DNA from: Sphingomonas sp. | GTDB taxonomy: Bacteria; Pseudomonadota; Alphaproteobacteria; Sphingomonadales; Sphingomonadaceae | Length of the DNA stretch: 64,000 nucleotides | Assembly (NCBI RefSeq): GCF_024508665.1 | Contig: NZ_JANINP010000006.1 | Location: 1,168,001 to 1,232,000 of the forward strand | Reading direction: 5' to 3' | Shown: one piece after another, positions 1 to 7,216 of the stretch | Position numbering within the stretch: the first letter of the stretch is position 1 | Layout of the letters: each line of letters begins with the position of its first letter | Translations under genes and position numbers: made by a program | The notes under the pieces: model-generated | Databases searched by the model: none | Seen by the model: only the letters and a program-made list of their open reading frames with translations | What the model was told of the DNA's origin: nothing

Positions 1-778
1 TGCCTTCGGGCGTGAAGCGGCTGACGCAGCCCGCACCCCAATGGGCGATCCACAATCCGCCGTCGCTGTCGCAGGTCATGCCGTCGGGCTTGCCCCAATC
101 GGGTTCGAACTGGATGAACGGTTCGCGCGGGCCGAGCACACCGCCATCGCAAGCGAAGCGATAGACCGTCCCGAGGCCGCTGTCGGTGTGATAGAGCCAG
201 GCGCCATCGGGGCTGAAAGCCGGCCCGTTGGTGATGACATAGCCGTCGTCGACCCGCTCGGCGCCGGTTTCCGGGTCGCACCGATACAGGGCGCCGGTCG
301 GACGGTCGCAGTTAAAGGGCATCGTGCCTGCCCAAAGCCTGCCGTCGAGATCGGCCTTGGCGTCGTTCATCCGATTGCCGTCGCGATCGGGCTCGGGGTC
401 GAACAGGACGGTGGTCCGAACGGGGTCGAGCGCGAGCGACACGATGCGCCGGCCGAGGCCGGCGATGAGGCCGCCGCCCCGGCGTTCCAGGACCCAGCCG
501 ATCGTGTCGGGCATGTCCCAGCTGCGGACCTCGTCGGTAGCAAGATCGAGGCGATGGAGGCGGCGGTCGAGAATGTCGGTCCAATAGACCGAATTCTGGG
601 TTGGCGACCACATCAACCCTTCGCCAAGCCGGTCGCGATACGTCCGCTCGATCGTGCGCACCGGAAAGCGCGCATGCGTCGCTATGGTGTGCGGGCGCAC
701 GGCGTCTTGGGCCTGGCTCGGCTGCCCGCCGCCCGGGGTGCCGGTCATCGTCGCGAGCTCAAATTCCTGGTCGATCAT
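1..778 (-). CDS. SMP-30/gluconolactonase/LRE-like protein (C-terminus beyond window)
   Basis: Reading the minus strand from an ATG at 778 gives about 259 residues with no stop before the window edge, so the C-terminus is missing. An in-frame stop lies just upstream at 860-862; a second in-frame ATG lies at 748. The translation carries SMP-30 beta-propeller motifs: AGTMPFNCDRPTGALYR, TNGPAFSPDGAWLYHTDS and PDGMTCDSDGGLWIAHWG. Family members are Ca2+/Zn2+-dependent lactonases of sugar-acid catabolism or related esterases. No signal peptide is seen. The gene is divergent from the sigma-factor gene at 1000, leaving about 220 bases for two promoters. A role in sugar-acid metabolism would fit the glycosidases further right, but that is inference. 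Substrate cannot be told from sequence. Confidence 0.8.
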   Translation of the reverse strand, partial: MIDQEFELATMTGTPGGGQPSQAQDAVRPHTIATHARFPVRTIERTYRDRLGEGLMWSPTQNSVYWTDILDRRLHRLDLATDEVRSWDMPDTIGWVLERRGGGLIAGLGRRIVSLALDPVRTTVLFDPEPDRDGNRMNDAKADLDGRLWAGTMPFNCDRPTGALYRCDPETGAERVDDGYVITNGPAFSPDGAWLYHTDSGLGTVYRFACDGGVLGPREPFIQFEPDWGKPDGMTCDSDGGLWIAHWGAGCVSRFTPEG

Positions 779-999
779 ATCGGCTTGATGCGTCCCATCT
801 TCGTCATTGGCCCGGTCAAGGCGGCGCGGCGTTCTTCGTCGGCGCAGCCCGGTTGCGGGCTAGAACGTGCTATCGGCAATCCTGCCGCAATCGGAGCGCC
901 GGCGCGGGACGCGCGCGGCCAATTCGTGCCGGCAGTGTGAGTTTCGCGGGGCTTGGTCGTTTATCCTGCCGTCAAGGACACGCGCGGGAGACCCGAGAG

Positions 1000-1536
1000 A
1001 TGCCCGTGATGAGTGAGGCAATGCCGATCGAGCGCGTCGAGGACGCCACCATCGTCCGCGCCCTGATCGACAGCCGTCACGACCTCGTCCGGTTCCTCAC
1101 CAGCCGGCTCTTCTGCCGCGCAACCGCCGAAGACATTGCCCAGGACGTCTTCATCCGTCTGTCGACCGCCGAGGTCGATGCCCTTCATCCGCGACGCCTC
1201 ATCTTCCGGACGGCAGCGAATCTTGCCTCCAATCATTGCCGCGATGAGCGGCGCCGGGCCGAGATCCGGCGCGACGGCTTGGCGCCTGAGCAGCCGGTGG
1301 TGAACGACCTTCATCCCGAGCGCTTCGCGATCGCGCGCGACGCCTTGTGGCGGCTCGCCGAGGAACTGGCGACCTGGCCCGCCCGGACCCGCGAAATCTT
1401 CATCCTCAACCGCTATGACGGCCTCACCCAGCGCGAGATCGGCGAGCGCCTGTCCTTGTCCTCGACGTCGATCGAGCGTCATCTCGCCCGAGCGATCCTC
1501 AAGCTGGCGAGCTGGGCCGCGCGAGAGCAGGCCTGA
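1000..1536 (+). CDS. ECF RNA polymerase sigma factor, FecI family
   Basis: This is a 178-residue protein. The region 2 segment (DLVRFLTSRLFCRATAEDIA, then QDVFIRL) and the region 4 helix-turn-helix (YDGLTQREIGERLSLSSTSI, then ERHL) are both clear, and the length is normal for FecI-type sigma factors. The ATG at 1000 follows a purine-rich GGGAG stretch; the open frame runs far upstream, but that part overlaps the lactonase promoter region and looks non-coding. A FecR gene follows after 43-55 bases. In Fec-type systems the sigma is held by FecR until an STN-type TonB receptor signals. Unusually, no TonB receptor follows this pair, so its partner receptor must be elsewhere. Confidence 0.9.
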   Translation: MPVMSEAMPIERVEDATIVRALIDSRHDLVRFLTSRLFCRATAEDIAQDVFIRLSTAEVDALHPRRLIFRTAANLASNHCRDERRRAEIRRDGLAPEQPVVNDLHPERFAIARDALWRLAEELATWPARTREIFILNRYDGLTQREIGERLSLSSTSIERHLARAILKLASWAAREQA

Positions 1537-1591
1537 CCATGGCCGATAGAGGCTGCTTTGCAGCTTTCCGGATTGGGCTATGCTGTCGGCC

Positions 1592-2530
1592 ATGACTGAC
1601 GCCCGATCCAGGCCGTCTCGCACGCTCGAGCGCGCCGCGTCGCTCTGGGTGGCGCGGCATTCGCTGGGCCCGCTGTCCGACGAACAAAGAGCGCAGTTCC
1701 TGCGCTGGCAGGAGGAAGACCCCGCCCATGCGCAGGCTTTCCAGCGCATGTCCTCGACGCTTGCCGCGTTCGACCAGGCCGGGCCGGTCGTCCGCGATAC
1801 GCACAAACGGGCATTGGCGACCGAACGGCGCCGACGGCGCGCCGTGGCCGGATTGGGCGTGACGGCCGTTGCCGTCATCGTTACCGTGGTCAATCTCGAC
1901 GTGCCGGCCCGCTTCGCCGACTTGCGTACGGGACGTGGCGAATCCCGGCAGATGGTGCTCGCCGATGGCAGCAGGCTCTGGCTCGATGCCGACTCGGCGG
2001 TCGACATCGCCTTCGACGCCAGGCAGCGTCACCTCCAGCTCGTGAGAGGCCGGATCCATGTCGAGGTCGCGCACGAAGCACGGCCGTTCGACGTGGCGGC
2101 CGGTGGCGGCGTGGTGCGCGATATCGGTACCGGTTTCGATGTCGAGCGTGGCGACGGACAGTCGCGCGCGATCGTGACCAACGGGCTGGCATCGGCGCGC
2201 GCGAACGGCACGGCGGTCATCCTCCATGCCGGCGAAGGGGCAAGCTGGACCGGTAACGGAGCACCCAGCCGCCTCGAAGGCTCTGCCCTTGGCGACGCCA
2301 TCTCCTGGCGCGACGGGCGCCTCAGCTTTTCGAGGCGGCCGCTCTCAGAAGTGGTTGCCGTTTTGGACCGGTATAGCAGCCGAAGGCTGGTGCTGCTCAA
2401 CGCGGCTGCCGGCCATCGTCTCGTCAGCGGTGTGGTGCGCACCCGGCAAGCCGATCGCGACATTGCAGCCCTTGCCCAAAGCCAGGGTCTTTCGACCACG
2501 GACATCGGGATCGCGATCCTGCTCCGGTAG
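1592..2530 (+). CDS. FecR-type transmembrane anti-sigma regulator
   Basis: About 312 residues. The N-terminus has the cytoplasmic DUF4880-like anti-sigma helix region (ASLWVARHSLGPLSDEQRAQ, then FLRWQEEDPAHAQAF). One membrane segment follows (around VAGLGVTAVAVIVTVVNL), then the periplasmic FecR domain (QMVLADGSRLWLDADSAVDI) and a C-terminal STN-like DUF4974 domain (RPLSEVVAVLDRYSSRRLVL). ATG codons at 1580 and 1592 are in frame and neither has a strong ribosome-binding site. It forms a pair with the sigma gene at 1000. There is no adjacent receptor; the next gene is a LuxR regulator. Confidence 0.88.
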   Translation: MTDARSRPSRTLERAASLWVARHSLGPLSDEQRAQFLRWQEEDPAHAQAFQRMSSTLAAFDQAGPVVRDTHKRALATERRRRRAVAGLGVTAVAVIVTVVNLDVPARFADLRTGRGESRQMVLADGSRLWLDADSAVDIAFDARQRHLQLVRGRIHVEVAHEARPFDVAAGGGVVRDIGTGFDVERGDGQSRAIVTNGLASARANGTAVILHAGEGASWTGNGAPSRLEGSALGDAISWRDGRLSFSRRPLSEVVAVLDRYSSRRLVLLNAAAGHRLVSGVVRTRQADRDIAALAQSQGLSTTDIGIAILLR

Positions 2531-2889
2531 CGACCGATCATTGCCTGCCGATGCGCTCCTAACCGGGCCGCGAACATCCCGAGCTCTTGCGCATTCGGGC
2601 GCGGTCGCTCGTTTTCATCCCGTCATGACAGTCAGTTGCCGGACAATTGAGCGCGTTTTAGGGTGTCGGACTGGTCATCCCGCATTCGACGTATCGCCCG
2701 AATGCCGGTGCCGGCCGATCCTGTTGTGGTGGCCGGCCTAGCGGCGTCGACCTCACCTTTTGCCGTCGCCATCGCCGGCCTCAATTTGTGGAATATAGGC
2801 GACGGCCGCCGGGGGCGGCTGTTGGCCGCAATGGGCGAGCAATTGGCCTGCCACGGGCAGCCACTCGCGTGCGCTCGGGATGCCACCCG
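2531..2889. other. Intergenic region before LuxR gene 1
   Basis: No supported gene. It separates the orphan FecR from the LuxR gene and holds a TTTGTGGAATATAGG motif at 2785-2799, listed separately. Open frames reach into it, but the alignment of the two LuxR paralogues starts only at 2890. Confidence 0.5.
2785..2799 (+). promoter_or_regulatory. TTGTGGAATAT motif upstream of LuxR gene 1
   Basis: TTTGTGGAATATAGG lies 90 bases before the LuxR start at 2890. The same core recurs at 5437 (plus strand, before LuxR 2) and, on the minus strand, at 5040-5062 and 6625-6645 before the two XRE genes. Four copies in 4 kb, each in front of a regulator gene, point to a shared operator or promoter element. 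The binding protein is unknown; LuxR or XRE are both possible. Confidence 0.5.
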
Positions 2890-3636
2890 ATGCCGCTGAA
2901 CCGGCTGATCGAGCAATTTTCCGAACAAGCGGCCCGAACGGATAGCCCGGCCGAGCTCTTCGCGCTCACCGAAGCGGCCGCCCGCGAGCTCGGCTTCTCG
3001 CGCGTCGCGCTCGTCCATGGTCTTTCCTTCCGTTGCCCGCGCCGCGGGCTCATCCATCTGGAGAATTTCGGTGAATGGTCCAACGTCTTCATGGAGCGCC
3101 GCTATTATCTCGACGATCCGGGATTGCTCGCGGCACAACGGATCACGCACGGCTTCGACTGGTCGGCCATCCGGCAGTTCCTGCCGCTTTCCCCGCGCCA
3201 GCTCGCGATCCTCGGCGAAGCCGGCCGGCATGGCCTGCGCACGGGCTATACATTGCCGGTCGGGGTGCTGGGTGAACCGCATGGCTGTTGCTCGTTTGCG
3301 ACCGAGCGGGCGGTGTTGCCCTCGCGCCTGGAATGCCTGGCGGCATCGCATATCGGGGCGGAGGCGTTTCGCGAGGCTCGCCGGCTGCACGGCTTTCCGG
3401 GACGCGCCATGAAGGCGCCGCGTCTCAGCCGCCGCAAGCGCGACTGCCTGCGCTATGTCGCGATGGGCAAGACCGATGCGGAGATCGCCACGATCCTTGG
3501 CCTCAGCGCCTCGACCGTCCGCAGCTACATGGCGCTGTTGCGCCGCGACTTCGATGTGGTGAGCCGAGCCCAGCTCGCAGCCGCCGCCTTGCGGCTCGGT
3601 GTCATAGACTATGACGATGCAATACCACCGTTTTGA
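2890..3636 (+). CDS. LuxR family regulator with autoinducer-binding domain (copy 1)
   Basis: 248 residues. The N-terminal two thirds match the autoinducer-binding fold: an FxYYLDDPGLLAAQ-like stretch (RRYYLDDPGLLAAQRITHGF, then DWSAI) and a GYTLPVGVLGEPHGCCSF segment. The C-terminus is a LuxR/GerE helix-turn-helix (LSRRKRDCLRYVAMGKTDAE, then IATILGLSASTVRSYM). The ATG at 2890 was chosen because MPLNRLIEQFSEQAARTDSP aligns with the start of the paralogue at 5545; the upstream open frame is unrelated between copies. No LuxI synthase is present in the window, so this is a LuxR solo here. Downstream lie a small ORF and a dioxygenase in the same direction, likely one transcript. Confidence 0.87.
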   Translation: MPLNRLIEQFSEQAARTDSPAELFALTEAAARELGFSRVALVHGLSFRCPRRGLIHLENFGEWSNVFMERRYYLDDPGLLAAQRITHGFDWSAIRQFLPLSPRQLAILGEAGRHGLRTGYTLPVGVLGEPHGCCSFATERAVLPSRLECLAASHIGAEAFREARRLHGFPGRAMKAPRLSRRKRDCLRYVAMGKTDAEIATILGLSASTVRSYMALLRRDFDVVSRAQLAAAALRLGVIDYDDAIPPF

Positions 3637-3702
3637 CGAATAGTCCGGTCGCGTCCTCGCTGCTCTTTTGGCCCCCGCGACAACTCAAGCGAGGACCATG
3701 CG

Positions 3703-3840
3703 ATGACGTTCCCAACTCAATTCCACCCGCCTCTCGAGCACGATCGACAGGCCGCGAGCATGTTTGTCATGACGGCCTTGATGGCCGGCGGCGTCGAACC
3801 CGGCGCGCCTTCCATGCCCCGGGCACGGTCCGCGCGATGA
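3703..3840 (+). CDS. Small 45-residue ORF coupled to the dioxygenase gene
   Basis: An ATG at 3703 is preceded by AGCGAGGA at 3688-3695, a good Shine-Dalgarno at good spacing. The frame encodes 45 residues beginning MTFPTQFHPPLEHDRQAASM and ending PSMPRARSAR. Its TGA (3838-3840) overlaps the ATG of the dioxygenase (3837-3839) in an ATGA arrangement, typical of translational coupling, and the dioxygenase has no clear ribosome-binding site of its own. Third codon positions are mostly G or C, as in neighbouring genes. I do not recognise the peptide. It could be a translational leader, a small partner protein, or a substrate peptide for the oxygenase. The second LuxR/XRE module lacks it. Confidence 0.5.
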   Translation: MTFPTQFHPPLEHDRQAASMFVMTALMAGGVEPGAPSMPRARSAR

Positions 3841-4715
3841 CTGAGGATATCGGCAATCTCACGGCCGATCTGCTCGGCCAGGGCTATTGCATCGTTCGGG
3901 GTGCCGCCTCGGCCGAGGTCATCGCCGCGCTCGACCGGGACATGGAAGAGCATTTCGCGCGCGCTCCTTTCTGCCAGGGCAATTTCTACGGCGAGAAGAC
4001 CAAGCGCTTTGGTGCGCTTCTGCGCCGGTCGGCGCTTGCCGCGCTTATCGTCCGGCATCGCAAGGTGCTGGCGATCGTCGAGGCGGTGCTGGGCCGCGCC
4101 TGCGACCGGATCGTCCTCAACCTCACCCAGGCGATCGAGCTTCATCCCGGCGCCCTTGCCCAGGTTCCCCATCGCGACCAGGATCTTTGGGGCGTCGCGC
4201 GCGGGGATGTCGAATATCAGGTCAATGTGATCTGGCCGCTGACGCCGTTCACGGCCGACAATGGCGCCACCTTGCTATGGCCGGGGAGCCATCGCGCCGA
4301 GGCCCCCGATCAGCCCGAGGGTGTGCCCGTCGCCGCCGAGATGGCGCCGGGCGATGCATTGCTGTTCCTCGGCTCGATTGTTCATGGCGGCGGCGGCAAC
4401 CGGACCGAGGAGCGCCGGCGATGCCTCCTGACCGGCTATTGCCTGGGATGGCTTCGCACGTTCGAGAACCAGTATCTCGTCTATCCGCCCGATATCGCGC
4501 GGACCTTCGATCCCGAACTCGCGGCCCTGGTCGGCTATGCCCAGCACCGCCCCAATCTCGGCAATGTCGAAGGCCAATGCCCTTCGCGTCTTTTGCGCGA
4601 GGGTACGATCGACGGAATCGCCGCCATCGATGCCTTGCGTCCCGACCAGGAGGAAGCGCTCGCGCGCTATGTGGCCGAGCAACATGCGGCCGGGGCGGGG
4701 CTGCTCGGCGGATGA
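3837..4715 (+). CDS. Phytanoyl-CoA dioxygenase (PhyH) family 2OG-Fe(II) oxygenase
   Basis: 292 residues. The iron-binding facial triad is visible: H112-x-D114 in QVPHRDQDLWG and the distal H183 in IVHGGGGNRTEERRR. An Arg shortly after H183 is placed to bind 2-oxoglutarate. Family members hydroxylate small molecules, lipids or amino-acid-like substrates using O2 and 2-oxoglutarate. The upstream in-frame extension to 3633 is low-complexity shadow sequence; ATG 3837 is favoured because it overlaps the stop of the small ORF. It lies downstream of the LuxR regulator at 2890, so it is plausibly the output gene of that regulator. Substrate unknown. Confidence 0.85.
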   Translation: MTEDIGNLTADLLGQGYCIVRGAASAEVIAALDRDMEEHFARAPFCQGNFYGEKTKRFGALLRRSALAALIVRHRKVLAIVEAVLGRACDRIVLNLTQAIELHPGALAQVPHRDQDLWGVARGDVEYQVNVIWPLTPFTADNGATLLWPGSHRAEAPDQPEGVPVAAEMAPGDALLFLGSIVHGGGGNRTEERRRCLLTGYCLGWLRTFENQYLVYPPDIARTFDPELAALVGYAQHRPNLGNVEGQCPSRLLREGTIDGIAAIDALRPDQEEALARYVAEQHAAGAGLLGG

Positions 4716-4765
4716 TCGAGCACGGCAGCGACGCCTTGCCCCAAGCGGCACGCAGGCCCGGCCGA

Positions 4766-5008
4766 TTACCGCCTCGGGCTCGCGTCCCGGGCGGTGTCCG
4801 GATCGAGCATCCGGTGGACCGGCAATCCGAAGGCACCGGCCAGGCGCTCGACCATGTCGAGCGAGGCGGAGAAGCGCTGGTTCTCGATTTCGCTCACATA
4901 GGAGCGATCGATCTCGGCGACGCCTGCGACGTCTTCCTGCGTCATCCCGCGCGCCTTTCGCAAGGCGCGCAGGTTCACCGCAAGCAGTCGTCGCGCTTCT
5001 CCCGCCAT
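4766..5008 (-). CDS. Small XRE-family helix-turn-helix repressor (copy 1)
   Basis: 80 residues, essentially one Cro/CI-type helix-turn-helix: LRALRKARGMTQEDVAGVAE followed by IDRSYVSEIENQRFSASLDM. It is a close paralogue of the gene at 6325-6591; both begin MAGEAR. It faces the LuxR/dioxygenase unit from the opposite strand. A conserved element lies 32-54 bases upstream of its start, with the LuxR 2 promoter region beyond, so it may control itself and the neighbouring LuxR genes. No sensor domain is present. Confidence 0.88.
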   Translation of the reverse strand: MAGEARRLLAVNLRALRKARGMTQEDVAGVAEIDRSYVSEIENQRFSASLDMVERLAGAFGLPVHRMLDPDTARDASPRR

Positions 5009-5039
5009 GCGCGCGTAGCGAGCGGGCGGGGGTTCAAAA

Positions 5040-5062
5040 GCCTATAGGATATGTTCCACAAA
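5040..5062 (-). promoter_or_regulatory. TTGTGGA-ATATCCTATAG element upstream of XRE 1
   Basis: On the minus strand this reads TTTGTGGAACATATCCTATA followed by GGC. It shares TTGTGGAnyATATCCTATAG with the element at 6625-6645 in front of the paralogous XRE 2, at nearly the same distance from the start codon. The first half matches the elements before both LuxR genes. Confidence 0.5.
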
Positions 5063-5436
5063 GGACGGGAGGCGTCGGCAACGTGGATAATTCTTGCAGC
5101 GCAAGGCTTCTTTCCGCGCCCAACGCAATTGGACCGGATCGGGATTATTATTTCGGATCAAGCTGTTACGTATTCACCTCGACCAGATCGTTACTGCGGT
5201 GAGCGGCGACGCTCATCTCGCATTTTGCGCTCAACCCGCATCGCGCACGACCGGTCGTATCGGCCCGGCCAGGTAAATTCGCTGCGGGACAAGGAGATTG
5301 TGGGTGACCTGCATGGCTAGGCTGTCGATCGGTGCGGGCAAGCGAGCGCTGCCCCCGGTGACGTGCCCGGCACAGGGCGGGGCCGCCTGAGCGGCCAATG
5401 CCGCCGACACACGCCGTCACCGACCGACTGCCCGAT

Positions 5437-5451
5437 TTTGTGGAATATGTG
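5437..5451 (+). promoter_or_regulatory. TTGTGGAATAT motif upstream of LuxR gene 2
   Basis: TTTGTGGAATATGTG lies 94 bases before the LuxR 2 start, almost the same distance as for LuxR 1 (90 bases). The conserved core and position suggest a common operator. Confidence 0.5.
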
Positions 5452-5544
5452 CGGCGCGCCTGGTTGCGGCGTGCGGACAAAGGCCGTGTTCCCGCAAAGG
5501 CCGGCGCATCCCTTGCTGTCGGTCGGCAAGGCGCAGGAGGCATC

Positions 5545-6285
5545 ATGCCTTTCGCGCTGATCGAACATTTTGCCGAGCTCGCAGCCCGCACCACCCGCGC
5601 GGCCGACCTGTTCGCGCATACCGAGGCGGCTGCGCGCGAATTGGGCTTTCCTCTTCTGGCACTCGTGCACGGCCTCGCGTTCCGCTTGCCCCAGCACGGG
5701 CTGATCGATCTCAACAATTTCGGCAGTTGGGAAGAAACGTTCGTCAGGCGCAAATATTATCTCGACGATCCGGCTCTGCTCGCCGCGCAGCGCACCAACA
5801 CGGCTTTTGCCTGGTCCGCCATCCGCAAGCTCGTGCCCCTCGGCGACCGCCATCGCCACATTCTTGAGGATGCCGCGCGGCATGGCTTGGGCAATGGCTA
5901 TACGCTTCCCGTCGGCGTCATCGGCGAGCCGCATGGCTGCTGTACCTTCGCAACCAAGGGGCCCGACCTCCCGCCTGTCGCCAACCGCCGTGCCGCGGCG
6001 TTGCTCGGCGCCGAAGCCTTCAACGCCGCGCGGCGACTGCACGGCTTTCCAGCGCGCTCGGCCGCCGTGCCTCTCCTCAGCCGGCGCAAGCTCGAATGCC
6101 TGCGATACGTCGCGATCGGCAAGACCGATGCCGAGATCGCCATCATCCTGGGGCTGAAGGAAAGCACGGTCAGGACCTATATGGCGATGCTGCGGAAAGA
6201 CTTCGACGTCGTCAGCCGGTCGCAATTGGTCGCCGCCGCGTTGCGGTTCGGGTTCATCGGCTATGACGACGCCATCGCGCCCTGA
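5545..6285 (+). CDS. LuxR family regulator with autoinducer-binding domain (copy 2)
   Basis: 246 residues, paralogue of the gene at 2890 along its full length. It has the same autoinducer-binding motifs (RRKYYLDDPALLAAQRTNTA, GYTLPVGVIGEPHGCCTF) and C-terminal helix-turn-helix (LSRRKLECLRYVAIGKTDAE, IAIILGLKESTVRTYM). The ATG at 5545 follows a perfect AGGAGG at 5535-5540, which also supports the start chosen for copy 1. The convergent XRE 2 gene begins 40 bases past its end. No LuxI gene or dioxygenase accompanies this copy. Confidence 0.9.
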   Translation: MPFALIEHFAELAARTTRAADLFAHTEAAARELGFPLLALVHGLAFRLPQHGLIDLNNFGSWEETFVRRKYYLDDPALLAAQRTNTAFAWSAIRKLVPLGDRHRHILEDAARHGLGNGYTLPVGVIGEPHGCCTFATKGPDLPPVANRRAAALLGAEAFNAARRLHGFPARSAAVPLLSRRKLECLRYVAIGKTDAEIAIILGLKESTVRTYMAMLRKDFDVVSRSQLVAAALRFGFIGYDDAIAP

Positions 6286-6324
6286 CCCAAGGAGCCGTCC
6301 TGGCCGGGGGAGGGCTGTCGATCG

Positions 6325-6591
6325 TCACCGCATTTCGGTTCGGCCGGCTGTCCGATCCTCCAGGAGCCGGGCGGCAAGCGTTCGGTCGAACAATTCGGCA
6401 AAATCGATACCGAACGCCTCGGCGAGCTTTTCGACGAGATCGATCGATGCCGAGAAACGCGCATTCTCGATTTCGCTGATATAGGATCGGTCGATTTCGG
6501 CGGCGCCGGCAACGTCTTCTTGCGTCATCCGGCGCGCTCTTCGCAAGGCGCGCAGGTTTGCCGCAAGCAATTGTCGCGCTTCTCCCGCCAT
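6325..6591 (-). CDS. Small XRE-family helix-turn-helix repressor (copy 2)
   Basis: 88 residues with the same layout as the XRE at 4766: LRALRRARRMTQEDVAGAAE then IDRSYISEIENARFSASIDL. The two differ mainly after the helix-turn-helix. It is convergent with LuxR 2 and divergent from the thioredoxin gene. The upstream element at 6625-6645 could serve both this gene and the rightward operon. Confidence 0.88.
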   Translation of the reverse strand: MAGEARQLLAANLRALRRARRMTQEDVAGAAEIDRSYISEIENARFSASIDLVEKLAEAFGIDFAELFDRTLAARLLEDRTAGRTEMR

Positions 6592-6624
6592 GCGCGCGAG
6601 GCGAGCCGCGGACGCCGATTCTGA

Positions 6625-6645
6625 CTATAGGATATACTCCACAAT
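6625..6645 (-). promoter_or_regulatory. TTGTGGA-ATATCCTATAG element upstream of XRE 2
   Basis: On the minus strand it reads ATTGTGGAGTATATCCTATA then G, 34-54 bases before the XRE 2 start. It matches the element before XRE 1 in sequence and position. Confidence 0.5.
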
Positions 6646-6805
6646 GCGCGCGGCGAGGGCGATTGAGATCAGGCAGGCCGTCCGACTTGGGAACCTTGAG
6701 GGCACCATTTTGCTGTTCGCGTGCAAGGCTTCGGTACCGCCTTTTCGTGCCCGGTGCGGTCGCCGCGCGTCTTGACCGTTCAATACACCGCAAAGAGGCC
6801 GTCGG

Positions 6806-7213
6806 ATGCGAGCGGTCTTTCCTGGTTCGAAACACGATGCGAGGTTCTGCGTGACCCAAACAGCCCGACTGCGCGATATCGAGGCCAATGAGCTCAATGA
6901 GCTCATCCGTGACAACAAGCCGGTGCTCGTCGAACTCTGGGCGAGCTGGTGCGGGCCCTGCAAGGCGATGCTTCCCGTGCTGGAGACGCTCGCCGAGGAA
7001 TTTTCCGGGCAGCTCGACATCGTCAAGCTCGAGATCTTCAATCCCGAGATGCCGGGCAACGACGATTGGGCGAAATTGTTCGGCGTGCGCTCGGTGCCGA
7101 CCTTCATCCTGTTCGACCGCGGCACCGACATTGCCGGCTTTGCCGGCCTGGCGGGGCAGGGCGAGATGAAGGCCTGGCTCACCAAGCATCTTGGCGGCGC
7201 CGAGGCGGGCTGA
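6806..7213 (+). CDS. Thioredoxin-fold protein with CGPC active site
   Basis: 135 residues. WASWCGPC carries the redox pair C49/C52, and the cis-proline motif is present as SVPTFILFDRG. Classic thioredoxins reduce disulfides in the cytoplasm; no signal peptide is evident. The ATG at 6806 follows AAAGAGG at good spacing. A GTG at 6851 would give a shorter protein closer to the usual thioredoxin length and is the alternative. The class V aminotransferase-like gene starts 3 bases after its stop, so the two are almost certainly co-transcribed and may work together. The segment NPEMPGNDDWAKLFGVRSVP is somewhat longer than in canonical thioredoxin. Confidence 0.9.
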   Translation: MRAVFPGSKHDARFCVTQTARLRDIEANELNELIRDNKPVLVELWASWCGPCKAMLPVLETLAEEFSGQLDIVKLEIFNPEMPGNDDWAKLFGVRSVPTFILFDRGTDIAGFAGLAGQGEMKAWLTKHLGGAEAG

Positions 7214-7216
7214 CGG

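Larger units (their letters stand above)
5009..5544. other. Divergent intergenic region between XRE 1 and LuxR 2
   Basis: 536 bases with no supported gene. It holds the XRE 1 element (5040-5062) at one end and the LuxR 2 element (5437-5451) at the other. Short open frames in between share no motif with known families and have no convincing ribosome-binding site. I see nothing further in 5063-5436. Confidence 0.5.

Noticed and set aside
2890..6285. A LuxI-type autoinducer synthase partner for the LuxR genes
   Set aside because: No ORF in the window shows LuxI motifs; both regulators are treated as solos here.
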